From the NCBI RefSeq assembly GCF_013044505.1, contig NZ_JABERD010000041.1, positions 1-59,132 of the forward strand: 59,132 nucleotides of DNA. The letters run 5' to 3'. The stretch's first letter is position 1; each line of letters starts with the position of its first letter. The DNA comes from Streptomyces sp. S3(2020) (GTDB lineage Bacteria > Actinomycetota > Actinomycetes > Streptomycetales > Streptomycetaceae). The notes beneath the pieces are model-generated. The model was not told the origin of the DNA. It saw only the letters and a program-made list of their open reading frames with translations, and ran no database searches. Made by a program: the position numbers and the translations under genes. Below are positions 8,235 to 19,903 of the stretch, in pieces.

Positions 8235-9325
8235 GTAGCGCTCAGCGCAAGGACGACCATGTCCGGCTCGCCATGGAGCAGCAGCACGCGCACAGCGGAC
8301 GCAACCAGTTCGACGAGGTGTCGTTCGTCCACCACGCCCTGGCCGGCATCGACCGCCCGGACGTCTCCCTGGCCACCGCCTTCGCCGGCCTCACCTGGCA
8401 GGCGCCGCTCTACATCAACGCGATGACCGGCGGCAGCGCCAAGACCGGCGTCATCAACCGGGACCTGGCCATCGCGGCCCGCGAGACCGGGGTGGCCATC
8501 GCGTCGGGTTCCATGCACGCCTACTTCAAGGACCCGTCCTGCGCGGACACCTTCCGGGTGCTGCGCGAGGAGAACCCGGACGGGTTCGTCCTGGCCAACG
8601 TCAACGCGACGGCGTCCGTCGACAACGCGCGCCGGGCCATCGACCTGATCGAGGCGAACGCCCTGCAGATCCACCTCAACACCGCGCAGGAGACGCCCAT
8701 GCCGGAGGGCGACCGCTCCTTCGGCTCCTGGGCGGCGCAGATCGAGCGGATCGCGGCCGCCGTCGACGTCCCCGTGATCGTCAAGGAGGTCGGCAACGGG
8801 CTGAGCCGCGAGACGATCCTCGCCCTGCCGAACCTGGGCGTGCGGGTCGCCGACGTCAGCGGGCGCGGCGGCACGGACTTCGCCCGCATCGAGAACGGGC
8901 GGCGCGAACTCGCCGACTACGCCTATCTGCACGACTGGGGGCAGTCCACGGTCGCCTGTCTGCTGGACGCGCAGGACGCCGGCATCCCCGTGCTGGCCTC
9001 CGGCGGTGTCCGCACCCCCCTGGACGTGGCCCGCGCCCTCGCGCTCGGCGCCCGTGCCGTCGGCTCCTCCGGTGGCTTCCTGCGCACCCTGCTCGACGGT
9101 GATGTCGCCGCGCTGGTCGCGAAGATCTCCTCCTGGCTCGACCAGCTGGCGGCCCTGCAGACCATGCTCGGCGCCCGCACCCCCGCCGACCTCACCCGCT
9201 GCGACCTGCTGATCCACGGCGAGCTCCGGTCCTTCTGCGTGGACCGGGGCATCGACACGCGGCGGCTCGCCCAGCGTTCCAGCTCCATCGACGCCCTCCA
9301 CGAGATGACGGGAAGCACACGATGA
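8231..9325 (+). CDS. fni: Type 2 isopentenyl-diphosphate delta-isomerase (FMN)
   Basis: 364 residues, a TIM-barrel flavoprotein interconverting IPP and DMAPP. Seen are AMTGGS in the N-terminal part, QIHLNTAQE (region of the conserved Gln/Glu), SGRGGTDF and the phosphate-binding ASGGVRTPLDVARALALGA. It supplies DMAPP for prenylation and needs FMN, Mg2+ and NAD(P)H. It is coupled to both neighbours by 4-base overlaps. Confidence 0.95.
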   Translation: MSSAQRKDDHVRLAMEQQHAHSGRNQFDEVSFVHHALAGIDRPDVSLATAFAGLTWQAPLYINAMTGGSAKTGVINRDLAIAARETGVAIASGSMHAYFKDPSCADTFRVLREENPDGFVLANVNATASVDNARRAIDLIEANALQIHLNTAQETPMPEGDRSFGSWAAQIERIAAAVDVPVIVKEVGNGLSRETILALPNLGVRVADVSGRGGTDFARIENGRRELADYAYLHDWGQSTVACLLDAQDAGIPVLASGGVRTPLDVARALALGARAVGSSGGFLRTLLDGDVAALVAKISSWLDQLAALQTMLGARTPADLTRCDLLIHGELRSFCVDRGIDTRRLAQRSSSIDALHEMTGSTR

Positions 9326-10383
9326 CCGAAGCACACGCGATCGCCGGGGTCCCCATGAGGTGGGTGGGCCCCCTCCGCATTTCGGGGAACGTCGCCAACA
9401 CCGAGACCCATGTCCCGCTCGCCACCTACGAGTCCCCGCTGTGGCCGTCCGTGGGCCGCGGCGCGAAGGTCTCCCGGCTGGCCGAGAAGGGCATCGTCGC
9501 CACCCTCGTCGACGAGCGGATGACACGCTCGGTGCTCGTCGAGGCGACCGACGCGCTGACCGCGCTCACGGCCGCGCGGACCATCGAGGCACGTATCGAC
9601 GAGCTGCGCGAAGTGGTGCGCGGTTGCAGCCGGTTCGCCCAGCTGATCGGCATCCGGCACGAGATCAACGCCAACCTGCTGTTCATCCGGTTCGAGTTCT
9701 CCACCGGCGACGCCTCCGGCCACAACATGGCGACCCTCGCCTCCGACGCGCTCCTCGCGCACCTGCTGAAGACGGTCCCGGGCATCTCCTACGGGTCGAT
9801 CTCCGGCAACTACTGCTCGGACAAGAAGGCCACCGCGATCAACGGCATCCTCGGCCGCGGCAAGAACGTCGTCACCGAAATACTCATCCCGCGTGACGTG
9901 GTCTCCGGCGTCCTGCACACGACGGCCGCGAAGATCGTCGAGCTGAACATCCGCAAGAACCTGCTCGGCACCCTCCTCGCCGGCGGTATCCGCTCGGCGA
10001 ACGCCCACTACGCGAACATGCTGCTCGCGTTCTATCTGGCGACCGGCCAGGACGCGGCCAACATCATCGAGGGCTCGCAGGGCGTCGTCATGGCCGAGGA
10101 CCGCGACGGCGACCTCTACTTCGCCTGCACCCTGCCCAACCTGATCGTGGGCACGGTCGGCAACGGCAAGGGCCTCGGCTTCGTCGAGACGAACCTGACC
10201 CGCCTGGGCTGCCGGGCCGACGGCGCGCCCGGCGAGAACGCCCGCCGGCTCGCCGTCCTGGCCGCGGCCACGGTGCTGTGCGGTGAGCTCTCGCTGCTCG
10301 CGGCGCAGACGAACCCCGGGGAGCTCATGCGCGCGCACATCCAGCTGGAACGCGACAACAAGACCGCAAAGGTTGGTGTATGA
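9322..10383 (+). CDS. Hydroxymethylglutaryl-CoA reductase
   Basis: 353 residues, the soluble catalytic domain only with no membrane anchor. It reduces HMG-CoA to mevalonate. Visible are the ATYESPLWPS segment with the catalytic glutamate, NYCSDKKATAIN with the catalytic lysine, GQDAANIIEGS with the conserved aspartate, and a Gly-rich GTVGNGKGLGF. Size and text resemble the Streptomyces CL190 enzyme, which is NADPH-dependent. The start overlaps the isomerase stop; HMG-CoA synthase follows after three bases. Confidence 0.95.
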   Translation: MTEAHAIAGVPMRWVGPLRISGNVANTETHVPLATYESPLWPSVGRGAKVSRLAEKGIVATLVDERMTRSVLVEATDALTALTAARTIEARIDELREVVRGCSRFAQLIGIRHEINANLLFIRFEFSTGDASGHNMATLASDALLAHLLKTVPGISYGSISGNYCSDKKATAINGILGRGKNVVTEILIPRDVVSGVLHTTAAKIVELNIRKNLLGTLLAGGIRSANAHYANMLLAFYLATGQDAANIIEGSQGVVMAEDRDGDLYFACTLPNLIVGTVGNGKGLGFVETNLTRLGCRADGAPGENARRLAVLAAATVLCGELSLLAAQTNPGELMRAHIQLERDNKTAKVGV

Positions 10384-10386
10384 GGC

Positions 10387-11556
10387 ATGTCCATATCCAT
10401 CGGAATCCACGACCTGTCGTTCGCGACAGGCGAGTTCGTCCTGCCGCACACGGCCCTCGCGGCCCACAACGGCACCGAGATCGGCAAGTACCACGTGGGC
10501 ATCGGCCAGGAGTCGATGAGTGTGCCCGCCGCCGACGAGGACATCGTGACCATGGCGGCCGCGGCGGCCGCGCCCATCATCGCCCGGCACGGCAAGGACC
10601 GTATCCGCACGGTCGTGTTCGCCACCGAGTCGTCCATCGACCAGGCGAAGGCGGCCGGTATCTACGTCCATTCGCTGATCGGCCTGAACTCGGCCACCCG
10701 TGTCGTCGAGCTGAAGCAGGCCTGCTACGGGGCGACGGCGGCCCTCCAGTTCGCCATCGGCCTGGTGCGGCGCGACCCCGCCCAGCAGGTCCTGGTGATC
10801 GCGAGCGACGTCTCCAAGTACGAGCTGGACAGCCCGGGTGAGGCGACGCAGGGCGCGTCCGCGGTGGCCATGCTGGTCAGCGTGGACCCCGCGCTGGTGC
10901 GGATCGAGGACCCCTCGGGTCTGTTCACCGCCGACGTCATGGACTTCTGGCGGCCGAACTACCTCTCCACCGCGCTCGTCGACGGCCAGGAGTCCATCGG
11001 CGCCTACCTCCAGGCCGTCGAGGGCACCTGGAAGGACTACTCGGAGCAGGGCGGCCGCACCCTGGAGGAGTTCGCCGCGTTCTGCTACCACCAGCCGTTC
11101 ACGAAGATGGCCTACAAGGCCCACCGTCACCTGCTGAACTACTGCGGCTACGACACCGACAAGGACGTCATCGCGGGCGCCCTGGGCCAGACCACGGCGT
11201 ACAACACGGTGATCGGCAACAGCTACACCGCGTCCGTGTACCTGGGCCTGGCCGCGCTGCTCGACCAGGCGGACGACCTGACCGGCCGGCCGCTCGCCTT
11301 CCTCAGCTACGGTTCCGGGTCCGTCGCCGAGTTCTTCGCCGGGACCGTGGTCGCCGGCTACCGGGACCATCTGCGGACCGAGGAGAACCTTGAGGCGATC
11401 TCCCGGCGCCGCACGGTCGACTACGCCGGCTACCGCGAACTGCACGAGTGGACGTTCCCGGCCGACGGCGGCGACCACGCCACCCCGGAGCAGACCACCG
11501 GGCCGTTCCGGCTGGCCGGGATCAGCGGCCACAAGCGGATCTACCAGGCGCGCTAG
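10387..11556 (+). CDS. Hydroxymethylglutaryl-CoA synthase
   Basis: 389 residues, thiolase fold, condensing acetyl-CoA with acetoacetyl-CoA. The nucleophile lies in LKQACYGATAAL, a catalytic histidine in CYHQPFTKMAYKAH, and GNSYTASVYLG matches the conserved Asn/Ser region. It is of normal bacterial length. It follows the reductase closely and is separated from the NphT7-like gene by a 96-bp gap holding a GC hairpin. Confidence 0.95.
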   Translation: MSISIGIHDLSFATGEFVLPHTALAAHNGTEIGKYHVGIGQESMSVPAADEDIVTMAAAAAAPIIARHGKDRIRTVVFATESSIDQAKAAGIYVHSLIGLNSATRVVELKQACYGATAALQFAIGLVRRDPAQQVLVIASDVSKYELDSPGEATQGASAVAMLVSVDPALVRIEDPSGLFTADVMDFWRPNYLSTALVDGQESIGAYLQAVEGTWKDYSEQGGRTLEEFAAFCYHQPFTKMAYKAHRHLLNYCGYDTDKDVIAGALGQTTAYNTVIGNSYTASVYLGLAALLDQADDLTGRPLAFLSYGSGSVAEFFAGTVVAGYRDHLRTEENLEAISRRRTVDYAGYRELHEWTFPADGGDHATPEQTTGPFRLAGISGHKRIYQAR

Positions 11557-11572
11557 AGCGTCTCGCGGGCAT

Positions 11573-11598
11573 GTGGGCGGCCACCGTGCGCCGCCCAC
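11573..11598 (+). terminator. Small GC hairpin between HMG-CoA synthase and nphT7-like gene
   Basis: Inverted repeat GTGGGCGGC / GCCGCCCAC with an 8-base loop, 17 bases after the synthase stop. It may be a partial terminator or an mRNA processing element, because the following gene belongs to the same pathway. Confidence 0.45.
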
Positions 11599-11652
11599 CC
11601 GTCGGCCCCTTCGTACAGCCATTCACAGACCACTTGAGGGGAGGGCAGCCGC

Positions 11653-12669
11653 ATGACGCAGGCATCGATCCCGGGCCACGGCAGCCCCATGAAGGACATC
11701 AGGATCCTCGGTACGGGTGCCTATGTGCCGGACCGGATCGTCTCCAACGACGAGGTCGGCGTGCCGGCCGGGGTCGACGACGCCTGGATCACCCGTAAGA
11801 CCGCGATCCGGGAACGCCGCTGGGCCGCCCCCGGCCAGGCGACGTCCGACCTGGCGACGGCGGCGGCACGTGCCGCGATGCAGTCGGCCGGCATCACCGC
11901 GGAGCAGCTGTCCATGATCGCGGTCGCCACGTCCACGCCGGACCGGCCGCAGCCGCCGACGGCGGCCTATGTGCAGCGCAATCTCGGCGCGTCCAGCACC
12001 GCGGCGTTCGACGTCAACGCGGTGTGTTCCGGCACCGTGTTCGCGCTCTCCGCGGTCGGCAGTGTGATCCTGCGGCGCGGCGGCTACGCGCTGGTGATCG
12101 GCGCGGACACGTACTCGCGCATCCTGAACCCGGCCGACCGCAGGACGGTCGTCCTGTTCGGGGACGGCGCCGGTGCCATGGTCCTCGGCCCGACCACCCA
12201 GGGCCCGCTGCTGCGGCATGTCGCCCTGCACACCTTCGGTGCGCTCTCCGACCTCATCCAGGTGCCCGCGGGCGGCAGCCGGCAGCCCCTGGACGAGGCC
12301 TCTCTGGAGGCCGGGTTGCAGTACTTCGCGATGGACGGGCGGGAGGTACGCCGTTTCGTCGTGGAGCAACTCCCGCAGCTGGTCAAGGGGTTCCTCCACG
12401 AGGCCGGTGTCGAGGCCACGGACATCAGCCACTTCATCCCGCACCAGGCCAACGGCGTCATGCTCGACGACGTCTTCGCGGACCTGGCCCTGCCCCGCGC
12501 CACCATGCACCGCACGGTCACGCACTACGGCAACACGGGCGCGGCCTCCATCCCGATCACCCTGGACGCGGCCGTCCGCGACGGTGCCTTCCGCCCCGGC
12601 GAGCTGATCCTGCTGGCCGGGTTCGGCGGGGGCATGGCCGCGAGCTTCGCCCTGGTCGAGTGGGCGTGA
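11653..12669 (+). CDS. NphT7-like acetoacetyl-CoA synthase (KAS III family)
   Basis: 338 residues of the KAS III fold with the Cys-His-Asn triad visible: DVNAVCSGTV, PHQANG and YGNTGAAS. The sequence follows NphT7 of Streptomyces sp. CL190 closely (STPDRPQPPTAAYVQ, SRILNPADR, FHEAGV-type segments). NphT7 condenses acetyl-CoA with malonyl-CoA irreversibly to give acetoacetyl-CoA for the mevalonate pathway. A GGGGAGGG ribosome-binding site precedes the ATG. Position after HMG-CoA synthase is the known arrangement. Confidence 0.92.
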   Translation: MTQASIPGHGSPMKDIRILGTGAYVPDRIVSNDEVGVPAGVDDAWITRKTAIRERRWAAPGQATSDLATAAARAAMQSAGITAEQLSMIAVATSTPDRPQPPTAAYVQRNLGASSTAAFDVNAVCSGTVFALSAVGSVILRRGGYALVIGADTYSRILNPADRRTVVLFGDGAGAMVLGPTTQGPLLRHVALHTFGALSDLIQVPAGGSRQPLDEASLEAGLQYFAMDGREVRRFVVEQLPQLVKGFLHEAGVEATDISHFIPHQANGVMLDDVFADLALPRATMHRTVTHYGNTGAASIPITLDAAVRDGAFRPGELILLAGFGGGMAASFALVEWA

Positions 12670-12731
12670 GGGGTCCTCGTAGCAAACCCCGCAGACACCC
12701 CTTCACAAACCCCTGTTGAAAGGTTGCATCC

Positions 12732-13322
12732 ATGGCGCTCGTGCTCGACGCCGCCGCCCAGGACCTCCTCTTCCGTGAGGCCCGCACGGCCAACGCCTTC
12801 ACCGACGAGCCGGTGACCGACGAGCAGATCGAGGCGATCTACGACCTCGTCAAGTACGGTCCGACCTCGTCCAACCAGACCCCGCTGCGCATCACCCTGG
12901 TCCGCTCCCCCGAGGCCCGTGAGCGCCTGGTGGGGCACATGGCCGAACCCAACCGTGCCAAGACCGCCGCCGCCCCGCTGGTCGCGATCCTCGCCACGGA
13001 CAACGAGTTCCACGAGGAGCTGCACAAGCTGGTCCCGCATTTCCCCCAGGTCAAGGATCTCCTCTTCGCGGAGCGCCCGGCCCGCGAGGCGTCCGCCGTC
13101 CTCAACGGCGCCCTGCAGGCCGCGTACTTCATCATCGGTGTCCGTGCCGCGGGCCTCGCCGCGGGCCCGATGAGCGGCTTCGACGCCGCCGGCGTCCAGA
13201 AGGAGTTCCTGGACGACGACCACACCCCGCTGATGGTCGTCAACATCGGCAGGCCGGGCCCCAACGCCTGGTTCGCGCGCGCCCCGCGGCTGGATGCCGA
13301 CGAGGTCATCACCACCGTCTGA
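12732..13322 (+). CDS. RutE-like nitroreductase-family oxidoreductase (malonic semialdehyde reductase type)
   Basis: 196 residues of the FMN-dependent nitroreductase superfamily, HadB/RutE subgroup. Seen are YGPTSSNQTPLRI near the N terminus (FMN phosphate region), a long helical middle and GPMSGFDAAGVQKEFL. RutE reduces malonic semialdehyde in pyrimidine breakdown, but no other rut genes are present. It ends the mevalonate operon, 62 bp after nphT7 and before a strong terminator, so it probably serves the pathway. Given the nitrite pair at the left edge, reduction of a nitro, nitroso or diazonium intermediate is conceivable; that is inference. Confidence 0.7.
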   Translation: MALVLDAAAQDLLFREARTANAFTDEPVTDEQIEAIYDLVKYGPTSSNQTPLRITLVRSPEARERLVGHMAEPNRAKTAAAPLVAILATDNEFHEELHKLVPHFPQVKDLLFAERPAREASAVLNGALQAAYFIIGVRAAGLAAGPMSGFDAAGVQKEFLDDDHTPLMVVNIGRPGPNAWFARAPRLDADEVITTV

Positions 13323-13333
13323 GTCCGGCCACA

Positions 13334-13385
13334 CCGAAAGGGCCGGGCGCGGCGAGCAGATGCTCGCCGCGCCCGGCCCTTTCGG
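13334..13385. terminator. Strong bidirectional terminator
   Basis: A near-perfect 25-bp inverted repeat (core GGGCCGGGCGCGGCGAGCA) with a minimal loop, 11 bases after the nitroreductase stop and before the convergent small gene. The A-rich/T-rich stem foot gives it rho-independent character on both strands. Confidence 0.9.
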
Positions 13386-13413
13386 CTGCCCGGCAGCCCG
13401 GCTCCCGTGGCGG

Positions 13414-13737
13414 TCAGCCGCGCTCGCGGGCGTGCTCGTAGGCGGGCCACACATCGCGGACCAGTTGCCGTTCCTGCGCGGTCAGTGGTATGTCCTCGCG
13501 CAGCCGCTCGGGGTGCGCCGGAGGCGGCCCGCCGACCCCTGGCGGCAGCACCAGGAACCGGCCCTGCGCATAGCGCACCAGACGGTTCTGGGAGCGTGTG
13601 GCGGGGCGCGGCGGGTCCATGGCCTGCAATGCCTCGGGGCCGACATAGATGGCCCCGTAGGACGCCAGGCCCCGCCACAGAGGCCGCAGGCAGCGGTTGA
13701 CCATCACCCGTAGAACACCACGCAGCATCCGAATCAT
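13414..13737 (-). CDS. Small DUF6059-like protein
   Basis: 107 residues. A basic, hydrophobic N terminus (MIRMLRGVLRVMVNRCLRPL) is followed by a GAIYVGPEAL segment and a HPERLREDIPLTAQERQL tail typical of short proteins found in Streptomyces biosynthetic clusters (I believe DUF6059). The ATG at 13737 was chosen over 13785 because GGAGG lies eight bases upstream. The function is unknown. It converges on the mevalonate operon and sits after the methyl-cycle operon on the same strand. Confidence 0.6.
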   Translation of the reverse strand: MIRMLRGVLRVMVNRCLRPLWRGLASYGAIYVGPEALQAMDPPRPATRSQNRLVRYAQGRFLVLPPGVGGPPPAHPERLREDIPLTAQERQLVRDVWPAYEHARERG

Positions 13738-13893
13738 GACTGCACCTCCACGCCTCCACTCGTCGTTTCCTATAGAGATTCGCAAGGTTCACTCGCGAAT
13801 CGGTCGAGAAGACTTGGTGCACGCTTGTGCCGTTTCGGACGGCCGTGGACAGCCGGCGGACACGCCGTACGGGCATGCCGTACAGGCACAACG

Positions 13894-13929
13894 ACGAGGC
13901 GCGCTGCGGTGGTGTGCAGCGCGCCTCGT
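13894..13929 (-). terminator. Hairpin terminator of the methyl-cycle operon
   Basis: A perfect 14-bp stem (ACGAGGCGCGCTGC and its complement) with an 8-base loop, 31 bases beyond the stop of the 42-residue gene. The rest of 13738-13959 shows no gene. Confidence 0.75.
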
Positions 13930-13959
13930 GGGTGGAGCGAAAGGGAACGTCGGTGGTGG

Positions 13960-14088
13960 TCAGTCGATACCGCGTACGACGTGGGGTTCCCAGCTGTCTT
14001 CCTCGTCGATGCCGGCGAGCCGGAGCGGCGGGGCGAGCGCCGGGGCGTCTTGGGACTGTCTGGTGTCCTCCTCCAGGATGTCGTGCAC
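13960..14088 (-). CDS. Small acidic protein, 42 residues, downstream of ahcY
   Basis: A GTG-started reading frame with AGGAGG five bases upstream, beginning 22 bases after the ahcY stop and ending just before the operon terminator. The peptide begins MHDILEEDTRQSQDAPA and ends EEDSWEPHVVRGID. It is acidic, with no signal or cysteine. Position, ribosome-binding site and terminator together argue for a real gene. I do not recognise the family. A regulatory peptide or accessory subunit is possible; RiPP-precursor status has no support beyond small size. Confidence 0.5.
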   Translation of the reverse strand: MHDILEEDTRQSQDAPALAPPLRLAGIDEEDSWEPHVVRGID

Positions 14089-14110
14089 CTGGTCCTCCTG
14101 CCGGGTCGGC

Positions 14111-16399
<2,289 letters not shown>

Positions 16400-16403
<4 letters not shown>

Positions 16404-19400
16404 TCCCGGCCTCCGGCGTTGAAGTAGCTGGCCTCGGGGTGGTGCAGGACGATCGCGTCCGTGGACTGCTCGGGGTGCAGCTGGAACTCCTCGGACAGGT
16501 GGACGCCGATGCGCTCGGGCTGGAGCAGTTCGGCGATCTTCGCGCGGTCCTCCAGGTCGGGGCAGGCGGGGTAGCCGAGGGAGTAGCGGCAGCCCTGGTA
16601 CTCGGTACGGAACATGCCGTCCAGCGAGCCCGGGTCGCCCGCGGCGATGCCGAGTTCGTCGCGCACGCGTGCGTGCCAGTACTCGGCGAGTGCTTCGGCC
16701 AACTGGACGGACAGGCCGTGCAGTTCGAGGTAGTCGCGGTAGGCGTTGGCCTCGAACAGCTTGGCCGTCTCCTCGCCGATGCGGGAGCCGACGGTGACGA
16801 CCTGGAGACCGACGACATCGGTCTCCCCCGACTCCTCGGGGCGGAAGAAGTCCGCGAGGCACAGTCGGCGGCCGCGGCGCTGGCGCGGGAAGGAGAAGCG
16901 GGTCAGTTCGGACCCGTTCTCGTCGAGCAGGATCAGGTCGTCGCCCTTGGAGACGGACCGGAAGTAGCCGTGTACGACGGCCGCTTCGAGCAGGTTCTCC
17001 GTCTGGAGCCGGTCGATCCAGCCGCGCAGCCTGGGCCGGCCCTCGGTCTCGACGAGTTCCTCGTACGTCGGCCCGTCGCCCTTGCGGGCCTGCTTCAGCC
17101 CCCATTGCCCCTTGAAGAGGGCGCCCTCGTCGAGCCAGGAGGCGTACTCCTTGAGCTGGATGCCCTTGACGACACGGGTGCCCCAGAACGGCGGGGTGGG
17201 CACGGCATTGTCGACGGCGACGTCGGAGCGTCCCTGTTCGGGGCTCTCCGCCACGACGACGGCAGCGGTCGCGGTGCTCCTGACCCGCCGCTGCTTCAGC
17301 TCGGGCAGCTTGGCACCGGGTACGCCCCGCTTGACCGCGATGAGCGCGTCCATGAGACGCAGGCCCTCGAAGGCGTCGCGGGCGTAGCGGACTTCACCTT
17401 CGTAGATCTCGTGCAGGTCCTGTTCGACATAGGCCCGGGTGAGGGCGGCGCCGCCGAGGATCACCGGGTAATCGGCCGCCAGGCCACGCTGGTTGAGCTC
17501 CTCCAGGTTCTCCTTCATGATCACCGTGGACTTCACCAGCAGCCCGGACATGCCGATGACGTCGGCGCGATGCTCCGCGGCGGCTTCCAGGATCGCGGAG
17601 ACCGGCTGCTTGATACCGATGTTGACCACGTTGTAGCCGTTGTTGGACAGGATGATGTCGACGAGGTTCTTGCCGATGTCATGCACGTCCCCGCGGACGG
17701 TCGCGAGGACGATGGTGCCCTTGCCCTCGGCGTCGGACTTCTCCATGTGCGGCTCAAGATGGGCCACCGCGGTCTTCATGACCTCGGCGGACTGGAGGAC
17801 GAACGGCAGCTGCATCTGACCGGAGCCGAAGAGCTCACCGACGACCTTCATGCCCTCCAGGAGGATGTTGTTGACGATGTCCAGAGCGGGAGTGTTCTGC
17901 AAGGCCTCTTCGAGATCGGCCTCCAGGCCGTTCTTCTCGCCGTCGATGATGCGCCGCTTGAGGCGCTCCTCCAGTGGCAGGGCGGCGAGTTCCTCGGCCT
18001 TGCCAGCCTTGAGCGACTTGGCGGTGGCGCCCTCGAACAGGGCCATCAGCTTCTGCAGCGGGTCGTAGCCCTCGGCACGCCGGTCGTAGACGAGGTCGAG
18101 AGCCGTCTTCACCTCTTCCTCGCTGAACCGGGCGATCGGCAGGATCTTCGAGGCGTGCACGATCGCCGAGTCCAGACCGGCCTTCGCACACTCGTCCAGG
18201 AAGACCGAGTTGAGCAGGATGCGGGCGGCCGGGTTGAGACCGAAGGAGATGTTCGACAGACCCAGCGTGGTCTGCACATCCGGGTGGCGGCGCTTGAGCT
18301 CACGGATCGCCTCGATGGTCGCGATGCCGTCGCCCCGGGACTCCTCCTGACCCGTGCAGATGGTGAAGGTCAAGGTGTCGATGAGGATGTCCGACTCGTG
18401 GATGCCCCAGTTCCCGGTCAGATCGTCGATGAGCCGCTCGGCGATCTCGACCTTCTTCTCGACGGTACGGGCCTGGCCCTCCTCGTCGATGGTCAGCGCG
18501 ATCAGCGCGGCACCATGCTCCTGCGCGAGCCGCGTGACCTTCGCGAAGCGGGACTCGGGACCGTCACCGTCCTCGTAGTTGACCGAGTTGATGACCGCAC
18601 GCCCGCCGAGCTTCTCCAGCCCGGCCTGGATGACCTCCACCTCGGTGGAGTCAAGGACGATCGGCAGCGTGGAGGCGGTGGCGAAGCGGCCCGCCAGCTC
18701 CTCCATGTCGGCTACACCGTCCCGGCCGACGTAGTCCACGCACAGGTCCAGCATGTGCGCGCCCTCACGGATCTGATCCCGGGCCATCTCCACACAGTCG
18801 TCCCAGCGGCCTTCCAGCATGGCCTCGCGGAACTTCTTCGACCCGTTCGCGTTGGTCCGCTCACCGATCGCCATGTACGACGTGTCCTGCCGGAACGGCA
18901 CCGTCTGGTACAGCGAGGCGGCACCCGGCTCGGGACGCGGATCCCGTGCGGTCGGGGTCAGACCGCGCACCCGCTCGACGACCTGGCGCAGATGCTCAGG
19001 CGTCGTACCGCAGCAGCCGCCGACCAGCGAAAGGCCGTACTCGCGAACGAAGTTCTCCTGCGCGTCGGCCAACTCCGGGGCACCCAGCGGGTAGTGGGCG
19101 CCGTCCTTGCCCAGCACCGGCAGACCGGCGTTCGGCATACAGGACAGCCGGATGCGGGAGTGACGGGCCAGATAGCGCAGGTGCTCGCTCATCTCGGCGG
19201 GCCCGGTCGCACAGTTCAGACCGATCATGTCGATGCCGAGCGGCTCCAGCGCGGTGAGCGCGGCGCCGATCTCGGAGCCGAGCAGCATCGTGCCGGTCGT
19301 CTCCACCGTCACTGACACGATGAGCGGCAGGTCCAGGCCGAGTGCCGCCAGGCCGCGGCGGGCTCCGAGGACGGCGGCCTTGGTCTGGAGGAGGTCCTGG

Positions 19401-19903
19401 GTGGTCTCGACGAGCAGGGCGTCGGCGCCGCCCGCGACCAGGCCCTCGGCGTTCTGCTGGAAGGCGTCGCGCAGGGTGGTGTACGGGGCATGGCCGAGGG
19501 TGGGCAGCTTGGTCCCGGGGCCGATCGAGCCGAGGATCCAGCGCTGGCGGCCGTCGCGAGCGGTGTACTCGTCGGCCGTCTCGCGGGCGATACGGGCGCC
19601 GGCCTCGGAGAGTTCGTGGACGCGCTCGGGGATGTCGTACTCGGCGAGGGCCGCGTGGTTGGCGCCGAAGGTGTTCGTCTCGACGCAGTCGACGCCCGCG
19701 TCGAAGTACTCGGCGTGCACCGAGCGCACGATGTCGGGGCGGGTGACGTTGAGGATCTCGTTGCAGCCCTCGAGCTGCTGGAAGTCCTCCAGCGTGGGGT
19801 CCTGCTCCTGGAGCATGGTGCCCATCGCCCCGTCGGCGACCACCACACGGGTGGCGAAAGCCTCGCGGAGCGCGGCGATGCGGGTCCTGTGGTCAGCGGT
19901 CAT
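16400..19903 (-). CDS. metH: Cobalamin-dependent methionine synthase
   Basis: 1167 residues with all modules. The N-terminal homocysteine-binding domain has GLNCATGP and [10 protein letters not shown], the zinc-ligand cysteines. A pterin-binding domain follows ([15 protein letters not shown]). The cobalamin domain has VHDIGKN, the Asp-x-His-x-x-Gly lower-ligand motif, and the C-terminal activation domain begins around [13 protein letters not shown]. It methylates homocysteine using methyl-THF. It overlaps both neighbours by 4 bases. Length is normal for actinobacterial MetH. A copy inside a biosynthetic region is probably additional to a chromosomal one. Confidence 0.96.

Noticed and set aside
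11623..12525. Long minus-strand frames across the mevalonate operon
   Set aside because: They mirror the GC-rich third positions of the plus-strand genes and resemble no protein family.
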